From Lachnospiraceae bacterium (lineage in GTDB: Bacteria; Bacillota; Clostridia; Lachnospirales; Lachnospiraceae), in the NCBI GenBank assembly GCA_011959925.1, contig BLMD01000282.1, positions 1 through 46,783 on the forward strand: DNA of 46,783 nucleotides. The letters are read 5' to 3'. The first letter of the stretch is position 1; each line of letters begins with the position of its first letter. Shown one piece after another: positions 7,693 to 16,441 of this stretch. Made by a program: the position numbers and the translations under genes. The notes under the pieces were generated by a model. The model had not been told where the DNA came from. It ran no database searches and saw only the letters and a list, made by a program, of their open reading frames with translations.

Positions 7693-9063
7693 ATGGACAA
7701 GCTGAAGGGTTATATGAAATCTGTTACTCAAAAAAAATATCTGCCGTTTTGGGTTTTTGCCGTGGTGATGGGGATTTACCATGTGATTATGCGGGAACCG
7801 GAGGGATCGGACGCGATGTGGTTTTTCCGTAATCAGCTGGATACGTATACGCTGACGGACTATCTGAACATGCGGTATGATACCTGGTCGTCCAGGCTTT
7901 TGATCGAGGCCGTTCTGGTGTACATTTCCAGAAATATTTTGGCCTGGAAACTATTGGACTTTGTGTTCTGGATGTTTTTGGCATGGGCTTTGGTATGGAT
8001 ATTTCCGGAGGAGAAACGGGAGACGGCGTCCTGTTTCATCGTCGGCATCTTACTGCTCTATCCGATGTGGGATCTTCGGACAGCGGGATGGATTGCGACG
8101 AGCGTAAATTATTCCTGGCCCCTGGCGCTCGGCGTCTTTTCTCTCCATGGGACGGCGCGGACGTTTCGCGGACAGAAAACCTCTGTGTATATGTGGATCC
8201 TGTATAGTTTGGCAGCGTTATACGCCGCCAATATGGAACAGATGGCGGCAGTATTGTTTGGCATTAACTTCTGTGCGGCGGTCTGTTTTGCCCTGGAAAA
8301 AAGACCATGGAAGCAATATGCCGGGACGCTCGGTGTAACCGCGATTGCCGCGGCAGAGCTGATTTTTATTTTTACGTGTCCGGGAAACGGAGCCAGAAAA
8401 GAACAGGAAATCATCAATTGGATGCCGGATTTTGGCTCGTATCATTTGCTGGATAAAGTCAGTATGGGATTTGTAGATACGATGCATCACCTGATCGCTT
8501 CGGGAAATCTGATTTACTTATGTTATACGGGATGCTTGGCATGGATTGTATGTTTGAAAACGAAAGACGTAAGGATCCGATTTGCCGCAGCGGTTCCCGT
8601 GGGAATGAATCTTTGGTTTGTTGCGGGATCGGATATGATGGAACGGTATTTTCCGGGGTTTTTCAAGCTTATGGAAAAGAATGCGTTTATCTGCGGAAGT
8701 AATTACCATCTGGCGGCAAATTATATTCCGACGGTACTCTATTTACTGCTGGCTGGCTGCATGTTAGTTTCGTTTGTAACCGTGTGCGAAAGCTATTTTG
8801 AACTGTTCGGACAGGGAATTCTTTTGGCGCTTGGGCTTGCCTCGCGGATTGTCATGGGATTTACTCCGACCATTTATGTTTCGCAGGAGCGGACATTTTT
8901 CTATTTGTATATCATCTTCGGGATCAGCGGGGCGTTCTTTTTACAGCAGAATTTCAGTCTGCTAAAAAAACATCCCCGGCTGTATGAAGCGTTGAAATTA
9001 TCGGCTGTTTTTCTGGTCTTCATCGGAGTGGCTGCAAACCTTGCGGAAATTGGGAGCGTTTAG
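7693..9063 (+). CDS. Polytopic membrane protein, GT-C-like (DUF6056-type)
   Basis: A 456-residue protein with about ten to twelve predicted membrane helices. The first loop after helix 1 has acidic and aromatic residues (EGSDAMWFF, then TDYLNMRYDTWSSR), a layout like that of GT-C glycosyltransferases and the DUF6056 family, which use lipid-linked sugars. Tight coupling to the preceding anchored protein and convergence with an acyltransferase gene suggest a role in decorating a surface polymer. The family call is from general pattern. Its last 66 bases overlap the end of the convergent acyltransferase gene. Confidence 0.65.
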   Translation: MDKLKGYMKSVTQKKYLPFWVFAVVMGIYHVIMREPEGSDAMWFFRNQLDTYTLTDYLNMRYDTWSSRLLIEAVLVYISRNILAWKLLDFVFWMFLAWALVWIFPEEKRETASCFIVGILLLYPMWDLRTAGWIATSVNYSWPLALGVFSLHGTARTFRGQKTSVYMWILYSLAALYAANMEQMAAVLFGINFCAAVCFALEKRPWKQYAGTLGVTAIAAAELIFIFTCPGNGARKEQEIINWMPDFGSYHLLDKVSMGFVDTMHHLIASGNLIYLCYTGCLAWIVCLKTKDVRIRFAAAVPVGMNLWFVAGSDMMERYFPGFFKLMEKNAFICGSNYHLAANYIPTVLYLLLAGCMLVSFVTVCESYFELFGQGILLALGLASRIVMGFTPTIYVSQERTFFYLYIIFGISGAFFLQQNFSLLKKHPRLYEALKLSAVFLVFIGVAANLAEIGSV

Positions 9064-10104
9064 TATAAAGTTCTGCAGTGTAACGAACCATTTGCTGTTC
9101 AGCATGAGCTGGTTGAGACGTACGGAAATATCTGAAAACAGGTAGATCAGCAAAAATGTAGCCACTAAAATACAGCTTTCCTGCAGAACGGTCAGTTTGT
9201 ATTTGGAAAAAAGTCCCAGCACCTGTCCCATGACGACGTGCTGCAGCAGGAAAATGGCATAAGAAATTTTACCCGTATATTGAAAAAACGGCGTTACCTT
9301 TTTCAGTTTCATGATCTGGCTTCCCAGTGAATAAAACAGCAGGAAGAGTCCGATGGAAATGACCTGTGCGCACAGGAAGGGATCGAACGGTACCCGAATA
9401 AATATGAAAATCAGAGCGGCGCCGCCGAAACATGCCGTCACCCATCTACGCGAAAGAAAGCTGCGGTATTCGATAAAAAGCATTCCGAGCCAGAATGCAA
9501 ACAGGCAGACGATCAGGTTGCGTTCCCGCTGGATCATAAAATAAGGCATCGGCCAGTGCAGTGCGAGCGTTCCTGCGCCGAGCAGAAGCGTCGTTAAGAT
9601 CCTGCAGCGCTTCATGCACCAGGTAAGCAGCGGGTAAAGCAGGTAAAGGCAGACAAGGGCACCTAAAAACCATTCTCCGATAAAATAGTAATTCTGCGGA
9701 TAACGGTACGATAAATACCCATCCATGCCGCAGAGCGTCAAAAGCATGGTTTTAGGGCTTCCGTTATAAAAAAGGGTGCCGCCGGTTACGGCTTTTTGGT
9801 AAAAAAGAAAGAACCAGAGCATATAAAACATCGGGAACAGTCCTTTGAATCTTCCCCAGTAGTAGGTTTTCAGAGAAGAGAATTTCAGACTGGAATAGTT
9901 GTAATAAAGGGAAGCGCCGGAGAGCATGAAAAAGATATTTACGCTTGTGTTTTCTCCCCATACGCCGTTGGCATGTGTATAGAACAGGGGGAAATTTCCA
10001 TACTGCGGCGTTGTGTTGCAGATACATGCAAAGTGATAGATGACGATAATCCATGCAGTTACACTGCGCATAAAGTCAAAGCTTTCGATCCGTTCTTTTT
10101 TCAT
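8998..10104 (-). CDS. Membrane acyltransferase (acyltransferase 3 family)
   Basis: A 368-residue integral membrane protein of the family that O-acylates surface sugars or peptidoglycan. The N-terminus has the family pattern, ESFDFMRSVTAWIIVIYHF, with the conserved histidine in the first helix. About ten helices follow. There is no SGNH domain at the C-terminus, so any transfer partner is separate. The reading frame ends inside the convergent gene, giving a 66-base 3' overlap. The acylated substrate cannot be told from sequence. Confidence 0.88.
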   Translation of the reverse strand: MKKERIESFDFMRSVTAWIIVIYHFACICNTTPQYGNFPLFYTHANGVWGENTSVNIFFMLSGASLYYNYSSLKFSSLKTYYWGRFKGLFPMFYMLWFFLFYQKAVTGGTLFYNGSPKTMLLTLCGMDGYLSYRYPQNYYFIGEWFLGALVCLYLLYPLLTWCMKRCRILTTLLLGAGTLALHWPMPYFMIQRERNLIVCLFAFWLGMLFIEYRSFLSRRWVTACFGGAALIFIFIRVPFDPFLCAQVISIGLFLLFYSLGSQIMKLKKVTPFFQYTGKISYAIFLLQHVVMGQVLGLFSKYKLTVLQESCILVATFLLIYLFSDISVRLNQLMLNSKWFVTLQNFILNAPNFRKVCSHSDEDQKNSR

Positions 10105-10234
10105 ATACTCGTACTTCCTCTCATTTTTGTCCGTATTTCAAAATCATTGTACCATATCCGAAAAAAAATGTATCCGGTTTCACATTTTTTTAACAATTTA
10201 AAGAAAATATAAGAATTGGAATCGAAGATTTATG

Positions 10235-10264
10235 TTGAGAAGAACCGTTTCCATATGTTATAAT
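10235..10264 (+). promoter_or_regulatory. Promoter of the SGNH esterase gene
   Basis: TTGAGA (10235-10240) and perfect TATAAT (10259-10264) with an 18-base spacer. The ribosome-binding site AGGAG at about 10302-10306 is nine bases from ATG 10316. Confidence 0.7.
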
Positions 10265-10315
10265 GTACGCATATTTTTTTGCAGCGGAAAAAAACACATA
10301 TAGGAGACATGCGCT

Positions 10316-11620
10316 ATGAGAAAGTTACGATGGGGATGGAAACAGGGAGCGGTACTCTTTTTGGCGGTTATGCTGTTTATAGCTGCGGCGTCATGGGGCG
10401 GGAAGGATGCGCAGGCGGCGCAGATGTCCAAAGCAGCTTTGAACAAGCAGGTATTGACCATGACGCCGGCGACGACGAAAAAGCTGAAGCTCAACGGAGC
10501 CGCATCCGGCGTCCGGTGGTCGAGCAGCAACAAAAAAGTAGCCGTCGTAGACCAGACGGGAAAGATTACGGCTAAGAAAAAAGGAAAAGCAAAAATAAAA
10601 GCAACCAGCGGCAAAGAGACCTACGTCTGCCAGCTGACTGTCGCATACGGATCGTACAAGACGTCGGACGGAATGAAATATCAGGATGTCAAGGGGACGT
10701 TTGCCTATACCGGGCGCTGGTTTAAAAAAAGCATAGGCGGAGGAAGATATCCGTTTACCAGCACGGACGGAAGCGCATTTTATTTTAAGGTGGTCGGAAC
10801 GAAATATGTCAACATCAGTTTTGTTTCCAATACGTCTGCCGGAAAGCCCTACTTTGCCTATTCCGTAGACGGGAAAGCGATGAACCGCCAGAAGATCAAT
10901 AAGGGCAAAATAAACGTCGGAAATACCAAGACGCACTATGTCCGCGTGGTCGTCGACGCGATGTCGGAGAAAGAGAACCGCTGGACGGGAGAGGCAGGCG
11001 TGGCGGTCAAAAGCATTCAGCCGGTGACAAAGGAAGGCGTCATCTCGGCGGTCAAACCGCAAAATAAAACCGTTGCATTTTATGGCGACAGCATTACGCA
11101 GGGAGTCCGTGCGCTGAATATGGCGCTGACTCCGTTTGGAACCAGTGCAACGCACAGTTACGCATGGTATTGTGCAGAAAAACTGAAATATGTGCCGTAT
11201 TTTGCCGGTTACGGCGGTTCCGGGATTATTCAGTCCGGCTCCTTTACCAACTGCATCAACACAATCGAGCGGTTTTCTGCGGGCAGGAAAGCGGAATCGT
11301 TTGATGCGGATGTGATTGTGGTCGAGCATGGGACGAATGATGTCTATACGCATGGAACGGCGTTTTTAAACGAATATAGGCGGGTGGTGACGACTCTTCA
11401 CAAAAAGCATCCGAAGGCTAAGATTTTGTTAATGATACCCTTTACGCAGATTCATGCCGATTCAATCCGGAAAGTGGCGGCTTCCCATAAAAAGTATTGC
11501 AAAGTAGTGGAAACGAGTTCCTGGAAATTATCCTATACGGACGGGCTGCATCCGAATACTTCGGGAGCAAAGAAAGCGGGCGTAAATCTGGCAAAAAAAA
11601 TCAAGTCCGCCATAAAGTGA
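10316..11620 (+). CDS. Secreted Big2-domain SGNH/GDSL esterase
   Basis: A 434-residue exported protein. The signal peptide covers about 1-33 (basic start, hydrophobic core, AQAAQM cleavage region). A Big2-like Ig domain (about 40-110) contains WSSSNKKVAVVDQTGKITAK. A beta-rich domain (about 115-235) precedes an SGNH hydrolase (about 240-434). All four blocks are visible: GDSITQG with the catalytic serine, GYGGSG, HGTND, and DGLHPN with the catalytic Asp-His pair. A jelly-roll plus SGNH layout is that of CE2-type deacetylases, so the likely job is removing acetyl groups from polysaccharide outside the cell. The Ig domain may bind the wall. It has its own promoter and is followed after four bases by the exonuclease gene. 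Confidence 0.88.
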   Translation: MRKLRWGWKQGAVLFLAVMLFIAAASWGGKDAQAAQMSKAALNKQVLTMTPATTKKLKLNGAASGVRWSSSNKKVAVVDQTGKITAKKKGKAKIKATSGKETYVCQLTVAYGSYKTSDGMKYQDVKGTFAYTGRWFKKSIGGGRYPFTSTDGSAFYFKVVGTKYVNISFVSNTSAGKPYFAYSVDGKAMNRQKINKGKINVGNTKTHYVRVVVDAMSEKENRWTGEAGVAVKSIQPVTKEGVISAVKPQNKTVAFYGDSITQGVRALNMALTPFGTSATHSYAWYCAEKLKYVPYFAGYGGSGIIQSGSFTNCINTIERFSAGRKAESFDADVIVVEHGTNDVYTHGTAFLNEYRRVVTTLHKKHPKAKILLMIPFTQIHADSIRKVAASHKKYCKVVETSSWKLSYTDGLHPNTSGAKKAGVNLAKKIKSAIK

Positions 11621-11624
11621 TCCG

Positions 11625-12341
11625 ATGCTGAACGATTATATCGCGGTTGATTTGGAAATGACCGGGTTAGATGCAAAAAAAGACCGAATTTTAGAAATCG
11701 GCGCAGTCCGGGTAAAGGAGAAACGGATAGACAGAACCTTTTCCAGGATGATTCGCCAGCAGGAGCCATTGGATGAGAGAATTACGGCGTTGACGGGAAT
11801 TACCGATCAGATGGCGGCGTCCGGATCCGAACTGGATACGGCGATGGCTGACTTTCTGGAGTTTGCCGGAGATCTTATCTGGATCGGACATAGTATTATG
11901 CAGGACTATAAATTTGTCCGGCAGTGGGAAGTGAATCATCGGATCAAGCGGCAGTGTTTTGCCGTAGATACCTTAAAGATTGCAAGAAAATGCCTGCCCG
12001 AACTGGAAAAGAAGACGCTGGATTTTCTGTGCGGGCACTTTAAGATAATAAGAGGGGCAAGGCATCGTGCATTAGAGGATGCCTTAGCCGCCCAGGTGTT
12101 ATATGAAACCTTAGAAGAGAAATTTTTTGAAAAAGAGCCTGGGCTGTTTGCCGGCAGGGAGCTGCAGTACCGCGTCAAGCGGCAGACCCCGGCGACGCCC
12201 AGGCAAAAAAAATACTTGAAGGATCTGGCGGAATATCATAATATAGAACTGGATCTTTCGGCAAAGCAGCTGACCAGAAGCGAAGCTTCCCGACTGACGG
12301 ACCAGATCATCCGGCAGTACGGAAAACGGCAGGTGAAATAA
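11625..12341 (+). CDS. DnaQ-like 3'-5' exonuclease
   Basis: A 238-residue protein with a complete DEDDh exonuclease domain (about 1-175): D9 and E11 (DLEMTG), D94 (GHSIMQDYKF), H147 and D152 (HRALED). It resembles the proofreading subunit epsilon or free-standing repair exonucleases. The 60-residue tail starting TPATPRQKKYLKDLAEYH is a small helical module found in such stand-alone proteins. It begins four bases after the esterase stop and lacks a strong ribosome-binding site, which suggests coupling or low expression. Confidence 0.85.
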   Translation: MLNDYIAVDLEMTGLDAKKDRILEIGAVRVKEKRIDRTFSRMIRQQEPLDERITALTGITDQMAASGSELDTAMADFLEFAGDLIWIGHSIMQDYKFVRQWEVNHRIKRQCFAVDTLKIARKCLPELEKKTLDFLCGHFKIIRGARHRALEDALAAQVLYETLEEKFFEKEPGLFAGRELQYRVKRQTPATPRQKKYLKDLAEYHNIELDLSAKQLTRSEASRLTDQIIRQYGKRQVK

Positions 12342-12347
12342 AACGGT

Positions 12348-12992
12348 CTATGCTTCGTTTACGCAGAATGTTTCCAGTTTTTTTAAAGCTGCGGCAGCGT
12401 ATTTTTTATCTGTGCCGGAAAGCAGTTCGATCAGTCTGCGAATCTTTTCCGGTTCGGACTGCTTATCGTAGATTTCTGCAAGAAGAACATAAATATTGCT
12501 GTATTCTAAGTTCAGCGATACGGCGTATTCTAAAATGGCAGCGGCGGCTTCTGTCCGGTCCAGCGCTAACTGCCTTTCGGCATATGTATGCAGCGCTTCG
12601 CAGAGAATCTGATAACAGTCGTCGCAGGCGCTTAACGTTTTAAAATTGGCGGGACCGTACATCCGTTTTAACTGCGTATTGGTGTAATCGGACAGGTTGA
12701 TGATTTTCCGCATGGAGAGTTCCACCAGAACGATTTCACAGGAAGTTAAACTTTCGTGCGGGTATTCGTTGATCGGCAGAGCGTCAATGTCAAAGTGCAG
12801 ATAGTCCAGATCGGAAATATCCTGTTTTCGGGTGGAGTTGGCAATGCGTTCCTGCTCCAGAAAATTTTCGTTGGCTTTCTGCTGGCTGCGCGTTTGTCTT
12901 CTGCGCCTGTGGGCAAGGACAGCGATAAAGATAACAAAAGCAATAAAGAAATACGGAACTGGAAGACTGGTAAAAGTAATTGGTAGGTTCAT
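12348..12992 (-). CDS. Membrane-anchored helical-repeat protein, unknown
   Basis: A 214-residue protein with one N-terminal membrane helix (about 10-28), a basic stop-transfer stretch HRRRRQTRSQQK, and a cytoplasmic part. Residues 120-205 look like TPR-type helix pairs (alternating small and aromatic residues, ALDRTEAAAAILEYAVSLN). It could be a scaffold for an envelope complex. No enzyme motif was seen. It converges with the exonuclease gene, and the two stops are six bases apart. Confidence 0.65.
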   Translation of the reverse strand: MNLPITFTSLPVPYFFIAFVIFIAVLAHRRRRQTRSQQKANENFLEQERIANSTRKQDISDLDYLHFDIDALPINEYPHESLTSCEIVLVELSMRKIINLSDYTNTQLKRMYGPANFKTLSACDDCYQILCEALHTYAERQLALDRTEAAAAILEYAVSLNLEYSNIYVLLAEIYDKQSEPEKIRRLIELLSGTDKKYAAAALKKLETFCVNEA

Positions 12993-13042
12993 AATGGTCG
13001 GTATCCTTTCTGTAAATTAAATTTGAATGAGGTGATAATAAA

Positions 13043-13150
13043 ATGAATCATTTTTTTAACCCGAAAAGAAATCGCATCATCGCCGGGATTATTGTGATTT
13101 TTCTGATCGCATCTATGCTCCTGACGGCAGTTGTCTCTTTTCTTGGGTAG
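13043..13150 (+). CDS. 35-residue single-pass membrane peptide
   Basis: A short but convincing gene: GAGGTGAT at about 13029-13036 precedes ATG 13043. The peptide starts MNHFFNPKRNR (basic, cytoplasmic), followed by one hydrophobic helix that runs nearly to the C-terminus (IIAGIIVIFLIASML). The layout is like the stressosome-linked Prli42/DUF4044 micro-proteins of Firmicutes, though sequence identity is not obvious to me. It lies in the gap between the helical-repeat protein (divergent) and vanW. Confidence 0.6.
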   Translation: MNHFFNPKRNRIIAGIIVIFLIASMLLTAVVSFLG

Positions 13151-13214
13151 CTTTATATGTAACAAATATACAGAAAAAGCAGGTATATGTCAATAATATT
13201 CGTTGAAATGTATC

Positions 13215-13244
13215 TTGAAAAGTGTATAGAAGTTGTTTTAAAAT
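13215..13244 (+). promoter_or_regulatory. Promoter of the VanW gene
   Basis: TTGAAA (13215-13220) and TAAAAT (13239-13244) with an 18-base spacer. It lies 51 bases before the chosen start at 13295. Confidence 0.55.
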
Positions 13245-13294
13245 GACAAATGTATCAAAATAAAAAGGAATTGAAAAACAGAGAGGATGATTCT

Positions 13295-14881
13295 ATGAAG
13301 AAATATGTAAAATTACTTCCGTTGTTTGTTTTGACATTTACGGTTGGCTTTGCAGGACATTCCCTGATGACGGTCGGTGCAGAAGAGGAAGATGTGATTC
13401 CGAATACGGTATATATCGGCGATATCGATGTGAGCGGAATGACGGTGGAGGAAGCAAAACGGGAAGTTTCCGATTATGTCGATTCCCTGCAGAATAAAGT
13501 GTTTACGCTGACGACGGGAGATAAGAGCATTCAGGTATCCGCAGAGGATCTTGGACTTGACATTGCAAATCCGGAAGTGGTGGAGGAAGCGGCGAATCTT
13601 GGCAAGACCGGCAATCTGATCGCCCGTTACAAAGACAAAAAAGATCTGGAAAAAGAGCCCAAGAAATTAAAAATCCTGTTTGGCACGGACGAAGAAAAAG
13701 TGGAACGCGTGCTCGGCTCCAACATTGAAAATCTGAATCAGGAAGCAGTTAACTGCGGGCTTTCGCGTGAGAACGGAAGTTTTACGATCATTGACGGAGC
13801 CGACGGTATCGAAGTCAATGTTTCGGAATCGGTTCAGGCGATTCAGGACTATTTCAAACAGGAATGGGATATGGCGCAGTCTACCATTGACTTAAAGACG
13901 GAAGTGACGAAACCGCAGGGAACTGAAGAAGAGCTGTCCAAAGTAAAAGACGTGCTCGGATCGTTCCATACGGATTACAGTTCTTCCGCCGCAGGAAGAG
14001 CGAAAAACGTACAAAACGGCGCTGCGAAGATCAACGGTTCTGTGATATATCCGGGAGAACAGTTCTCCGTATATAAAGCAGTCAGTCCGTTTGATGCCGA
14101 AAACGGCTATGAACTGGCAGGATCTTACGAAAACGGAACGACCGTACAGACTTACGGCGGCGGAATCTGCCAGGTTTCCACGACGCTTTACAATGCGGTG
14201 ATCCTTTCGGAGCTGCAGGTGGACGAACGGTTTAACCATTCGATGATCGTTACTTATGTGAAACCTTCCATGGATGCGGCGATTGCAGGAACGTCCAAAG
14301 ACCTGAAATTTACGAATAATACGGACGCTCCGATCTATATTGAAGGATATACCAGCGGCGGACAGATTTATTTTACCATTTATGGAGAAGAAACGCGTCC
14401 TGAAAACCGGGAAATTTCTTTTGTCAGCGAGACACTCAGCCAGACAGATCCCGGTGTAACGCTTCAGGCAGACGGATCGCACGGAATCGGCTATTTTGCG
14501 ACGGTTTCCAGCGCGCATACGGGATATACGGCAAAGTTATGGAAAGTAGTTACGGTGAACGGCGTGGAAGAAAGCCGGACAGAGTTTAACAGCAGCCGGT
14601 ACAATCCGTCCAATAAAATTCTTGCCGTGGGTACCGCTACCGATAATCCGGAAGCGGCTGCGCAGATGGCGGCTGCGATTGCATCCGGAGACGAGGCGAC
14701 GGTCCGAAATGTGGTAGCAGCGCTGGCGGGAGATCCGGCGGCACAGGCGGCGCTGCAGGCAGCGGCGGAACAGGCAGCGGCACAGCAGCCTCCTGCAGAA
14801 CAGCCTCCCGCGGAACAGCCTCCGGCAGAACAGCCCCCGGCGGAGCAGCCTCCTGCCAATCAGGAACCCATAGACCAATAG
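13295..14881 (+). CDS. VanW family exported protein
   Basis: A 528-residue exported protein. ATG 13295 is preferred to an upstream in-frame ATG (13250) because GAGAGGAT stands just before it and a signal peptide starts there. After the signal (about 1-30) comes a peptidoglycan-binding-4-like region (about 35-210). The VanW domain (about 215-360) has the hallmark TYGGGICQVSTTLYNAV and NHS. VanW proteins occur with glycopeptide resistance clusters and elsewhere in Clostridia; their chemistry is not settled. The C-terminus is an Ala-rich segment ending in PPAEQ repeats, which may span the wall. No van ligase genes are nearby, so this is a housekeeping member. Confidence 0.88.
   Translation: MKKYVKLLPLFVLTFTVGFAGHSLMTVGAEEEDVIPNTVYIGDIDVSGMTVEEAKREVSDYVDSLQNKVFTLTTGDKSIQVSAEDLGLDIANPEVVEEAANLGKTGNLIARYKDKKDLEKEPKKLKILFGTDEEKVERVLGSNIENLNQEAVNCGLSRENGSFTIIDGADGIEVNVSESVQAIQDYFKQEWDMAQSTIDLKTEVTKPQGTEEELSKVKDVLGSFHTDYSSSAAGRAKNVQNGAAKINGSVIYPGEQFSVYKAVSPFDAENGYELAGSYENGTTVQTYGGGICQVSTTLYNAVILSELQVDERFNHSMIVTYVKPSMDAAIAGTSKDLKFTNNTDAPIYIEGYTSGGQIYFTIYGEETRPENREISFVSETLSQTDPGVTLQADGSHGIGYFATVSSAHTGYTAKLWKVVTVNGVEESRTEFNSSRYNPSNKILAVGTATDNPEAAAQMAAAIASGDEATVRNVVAALAGDPAAQAALQAAAEQAAAQQPPAEQPPAEQPPAEQPPAEQPPANQEPIDQ
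14789..14863 (+). repeat. Five 15-bp coding repeats (PPAEQ)
   Basis: Four PPAEQ units and one PPANQ lie in frame at the end of the VanW protein. Each is 15 bases, and the copies differ at third codon positions. They form a proline-rich, probably extended tail. Confidence 0.85.
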
Positions 14882-14918
14882 GCATGTCAGAATACAAGAA
14901 AGATATATGGAATTGTGT

Positions 14919-14942
14919 AAGGCTGTCTTTTTAGACAGCCTT
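14919..14942 (+). terminator. Hairpin between vanW and the AIR-synthase-like gene
   Basis: A 10-bp perfect stem (14919-14928 with 14933-14942) and a four-base loop of T. The tail (ttattgtg) is weak in T, so it may be a leaky terminator or an mRNA stabiliser. Confidence 0.55.
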
Positions 14943-14955
14943 ATTGTGAGGAAAT

Positions 14956-15939
14956 ATGAAAATAGGAAAAGTACCGGAGAGCGTGCTGAAGCGCTCTGTG
15001 TTAAAACAAATTCATACAAAACGAAACGAAGTGCTGCAGGGCGCGGCTGTCGGAGAAGACTGTGCGGCGATGAAGCTGAACGAGGATGAAATTTTTGTGA
15101 TTTCTACGGATCCGATTACGGGAACGTCGGAAGATATCGGCAGCCTGGCGATTCAGGTTACGTTAAATGACCTGGCAAGTGCAGGGGCGGAGCCGGTCGG
15201 CGTGATGCTTACCGTGCTTTTGCCGCAAGAGATTACCGAACAGGAGATCCGGACGATGGTCTCTCAGGCAGAAGAGGCCTGCCGTCTGGCAAATGTCCAG
15301 ATCATGGGAGGACATACGGAGGTGACTTCTGCGGTAATACGTCCGGTGATTACCGTAACGGGAATCGGAAAAGTAAAAGAAAACGGGCTGGTGTCCACAT
15401 CCGGCGTAACGGCAGGTATGGATATCGTTTTGACGAAATGGGCGGGATTAGAAGGAACTTCGATCCTTGCCAAAGAAAAAAAAGAAGAGTTGTCTGCGCG
15501 CTTTACCGAAGATTTTATTTTGCGGGCGCAGCGGTTTGACCAAATGCTGTCCGTAATGCCGGAGGCGGCAGCCGCCGTCAAGTCCGGTGTAAAAGCCATG
15601 CACGATGTGACGGAGGGCGGTATTTTCGGCGCCCTTTGGGAGTTGGCGGAAAGCTCCGGCGTCGGACTGGAAATTGAATTGAAAAAGATTCCTCTCAAGC
15701 AGGAAACGGTGGAAATCTGTGAGTTTTTCGGCATCAATCCCTATGGTTTGATATCCAGCGGCGCAATGCTGATGGCATCAAACGACGGCAGCCGGCTGGT
15801 CATGGATTTGAAAAAAGCAGGGATTGCAGCGTGTATGATCGGAAAAGCGACAGAAGGAAACGACCGTGTGCTGCTCAACGGGGAAGAACGCAGGTTTTTG
15901 GAACCGCCGAAAGCGGATGAATTGTATCAGGTAATTTAA
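14956..15939 (+). CDS. AIR synthase-related (HypE/ThiL-like) protein
   Basis: A 327-residue protein of the AIR synthase fold (PurM, HypE, ThiL, SelD). Family features include GEDCAAM near the N-terminus, STDPITGT, the LNDLASAGAEPVG segment and the MHDVTEGG motif, which shape the ATP site. It is closest in look to HypE, but the C-terminal PRIC cysteine motif that HypE needs is absent; the chain ends PPKADELYQVI. There are no hydrogenase genes nearby, so it is not a HypE. It sits 19 bases before an Lrp/AsnC regulator and an aminotransferase, suggesting a role in small-molecule, perhaps amino-acid, metabolism. Substrate unknown. Confidence 0.8.
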   Translation: MKIGKVPESVLKRSVLKQIHTKRNEVLQGAAVGEDCAAMKLNEDEIFVISTDPITGTSEDIGSLAIQVTLNDLASAGAEPVGVMLTVLLPQEITEQEIRTMVSQAEEACRLANVQIMGGHTEVTSAVIRPVITVTGIGKVKENGLVSTSGVTAGMDIVLTKWAGLEGTSILAKEKKEELSARFTEDFILRAQRFDQMLSVMPEAAAAVKSGVKAMHDVTEGGIFGALWELAESSGVGLEIELKKIPLKQETVEICEFFGINPYGLISSGAMLMASNDGSRLVMDLKKAGIAACMIGKATEGNDRVLLNGEERRFLEPPKADELYQVI

Positions 15940-15958
15940 GCGGAAAGGGAGAATCGGA

Positions 15959-16441
15959 ATGCGTGAAAAAATATTGGCTTTTATAGAGAAAAACAGCCGG
16001 ATCGATTTAAAAGAACTGGCAATTGTGCTTGGCGTTACGGAATCTGCGGTAGTGAACGAACTGGAAGCCATGGAAGAAGAGCATATTATCTGCGGATACC
16101 ATACTTTGATCAATTGGGAAAAGACCGGGATCGAAAAAGTGACGGCAATGATCGAAGTACGCGTGACGCCGCAGAGAGGTATGGGCTTTGATAAGGTGGC
16201 GGAGCGGATCTACAACTATCCGGAGGTGGAGTCGGTTTATCTGATTTCCGGAGGATTCGATTTTATGGTGATTCTGGAGGGGAAAACGTTACGGGAAGTA
16301 TCGCAGTTCGTATCGGAGAAATTGTCTCCGCAGGATTCCATTTTATCTACCAAAACGAATTTTATTTTAAAAAAATACAAAGACCACGGGACGATCATGT
16401 CAGAACCTGTAAAAGATGAAAGGATGAAGATAACGCCATGA
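15959..16441 (+). CDS. Lrp/AsnC family transcriptional regulator
   Basis: A 160-residue regulator. A winged helix-turn-helix (about 1-55, with LKELAIVLGVTESAVVNELEAME) is followed by an alpha-beta RAM ligand domain (about 65-140). Such proteins sense amino acids and form octamers. The gene overlaps the aminotransferase start by four bases (ATGA), so the regulator probably controls its own operon in response to that enzyme's substrate or product. Confidence 0.88.
   Translation: MREKILAFIEKNSRIDLKELAIVLGVTESAVVNELEAMEEEHIICGYHTLINWEKTGIEKVTAMIEVRVTPQRGMGFDKVAERIYNYPEVESVYLISGGFDFMVILEGKTLREVSQFVSEKLSPQDSILSTKTNFILKKYKDHGTIMSEPVKDERMKITP

Noticed and set aside
10391-11353. 320-codon open frame on the minus strand
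   Set aside because: It lies wholly antisense to the SGNH esterase gene, which has clear domains and a promoter. It is a shadow frame caused by codon bias.
13295-14881. Link of VanW to a vancomycin-resistance cluster
   Set aside because: No vanH, vanA/B-type ligase, vanX or vanRS genes are in the window. VanW proteins are common in Clostridia without resistance.
14956-15939. HypE hydrogenase maturation protein
   Set aside because: The C-terminal cysteine motif required for thiocarboxamide transfer is missing, and no hydrogenase genes are present.
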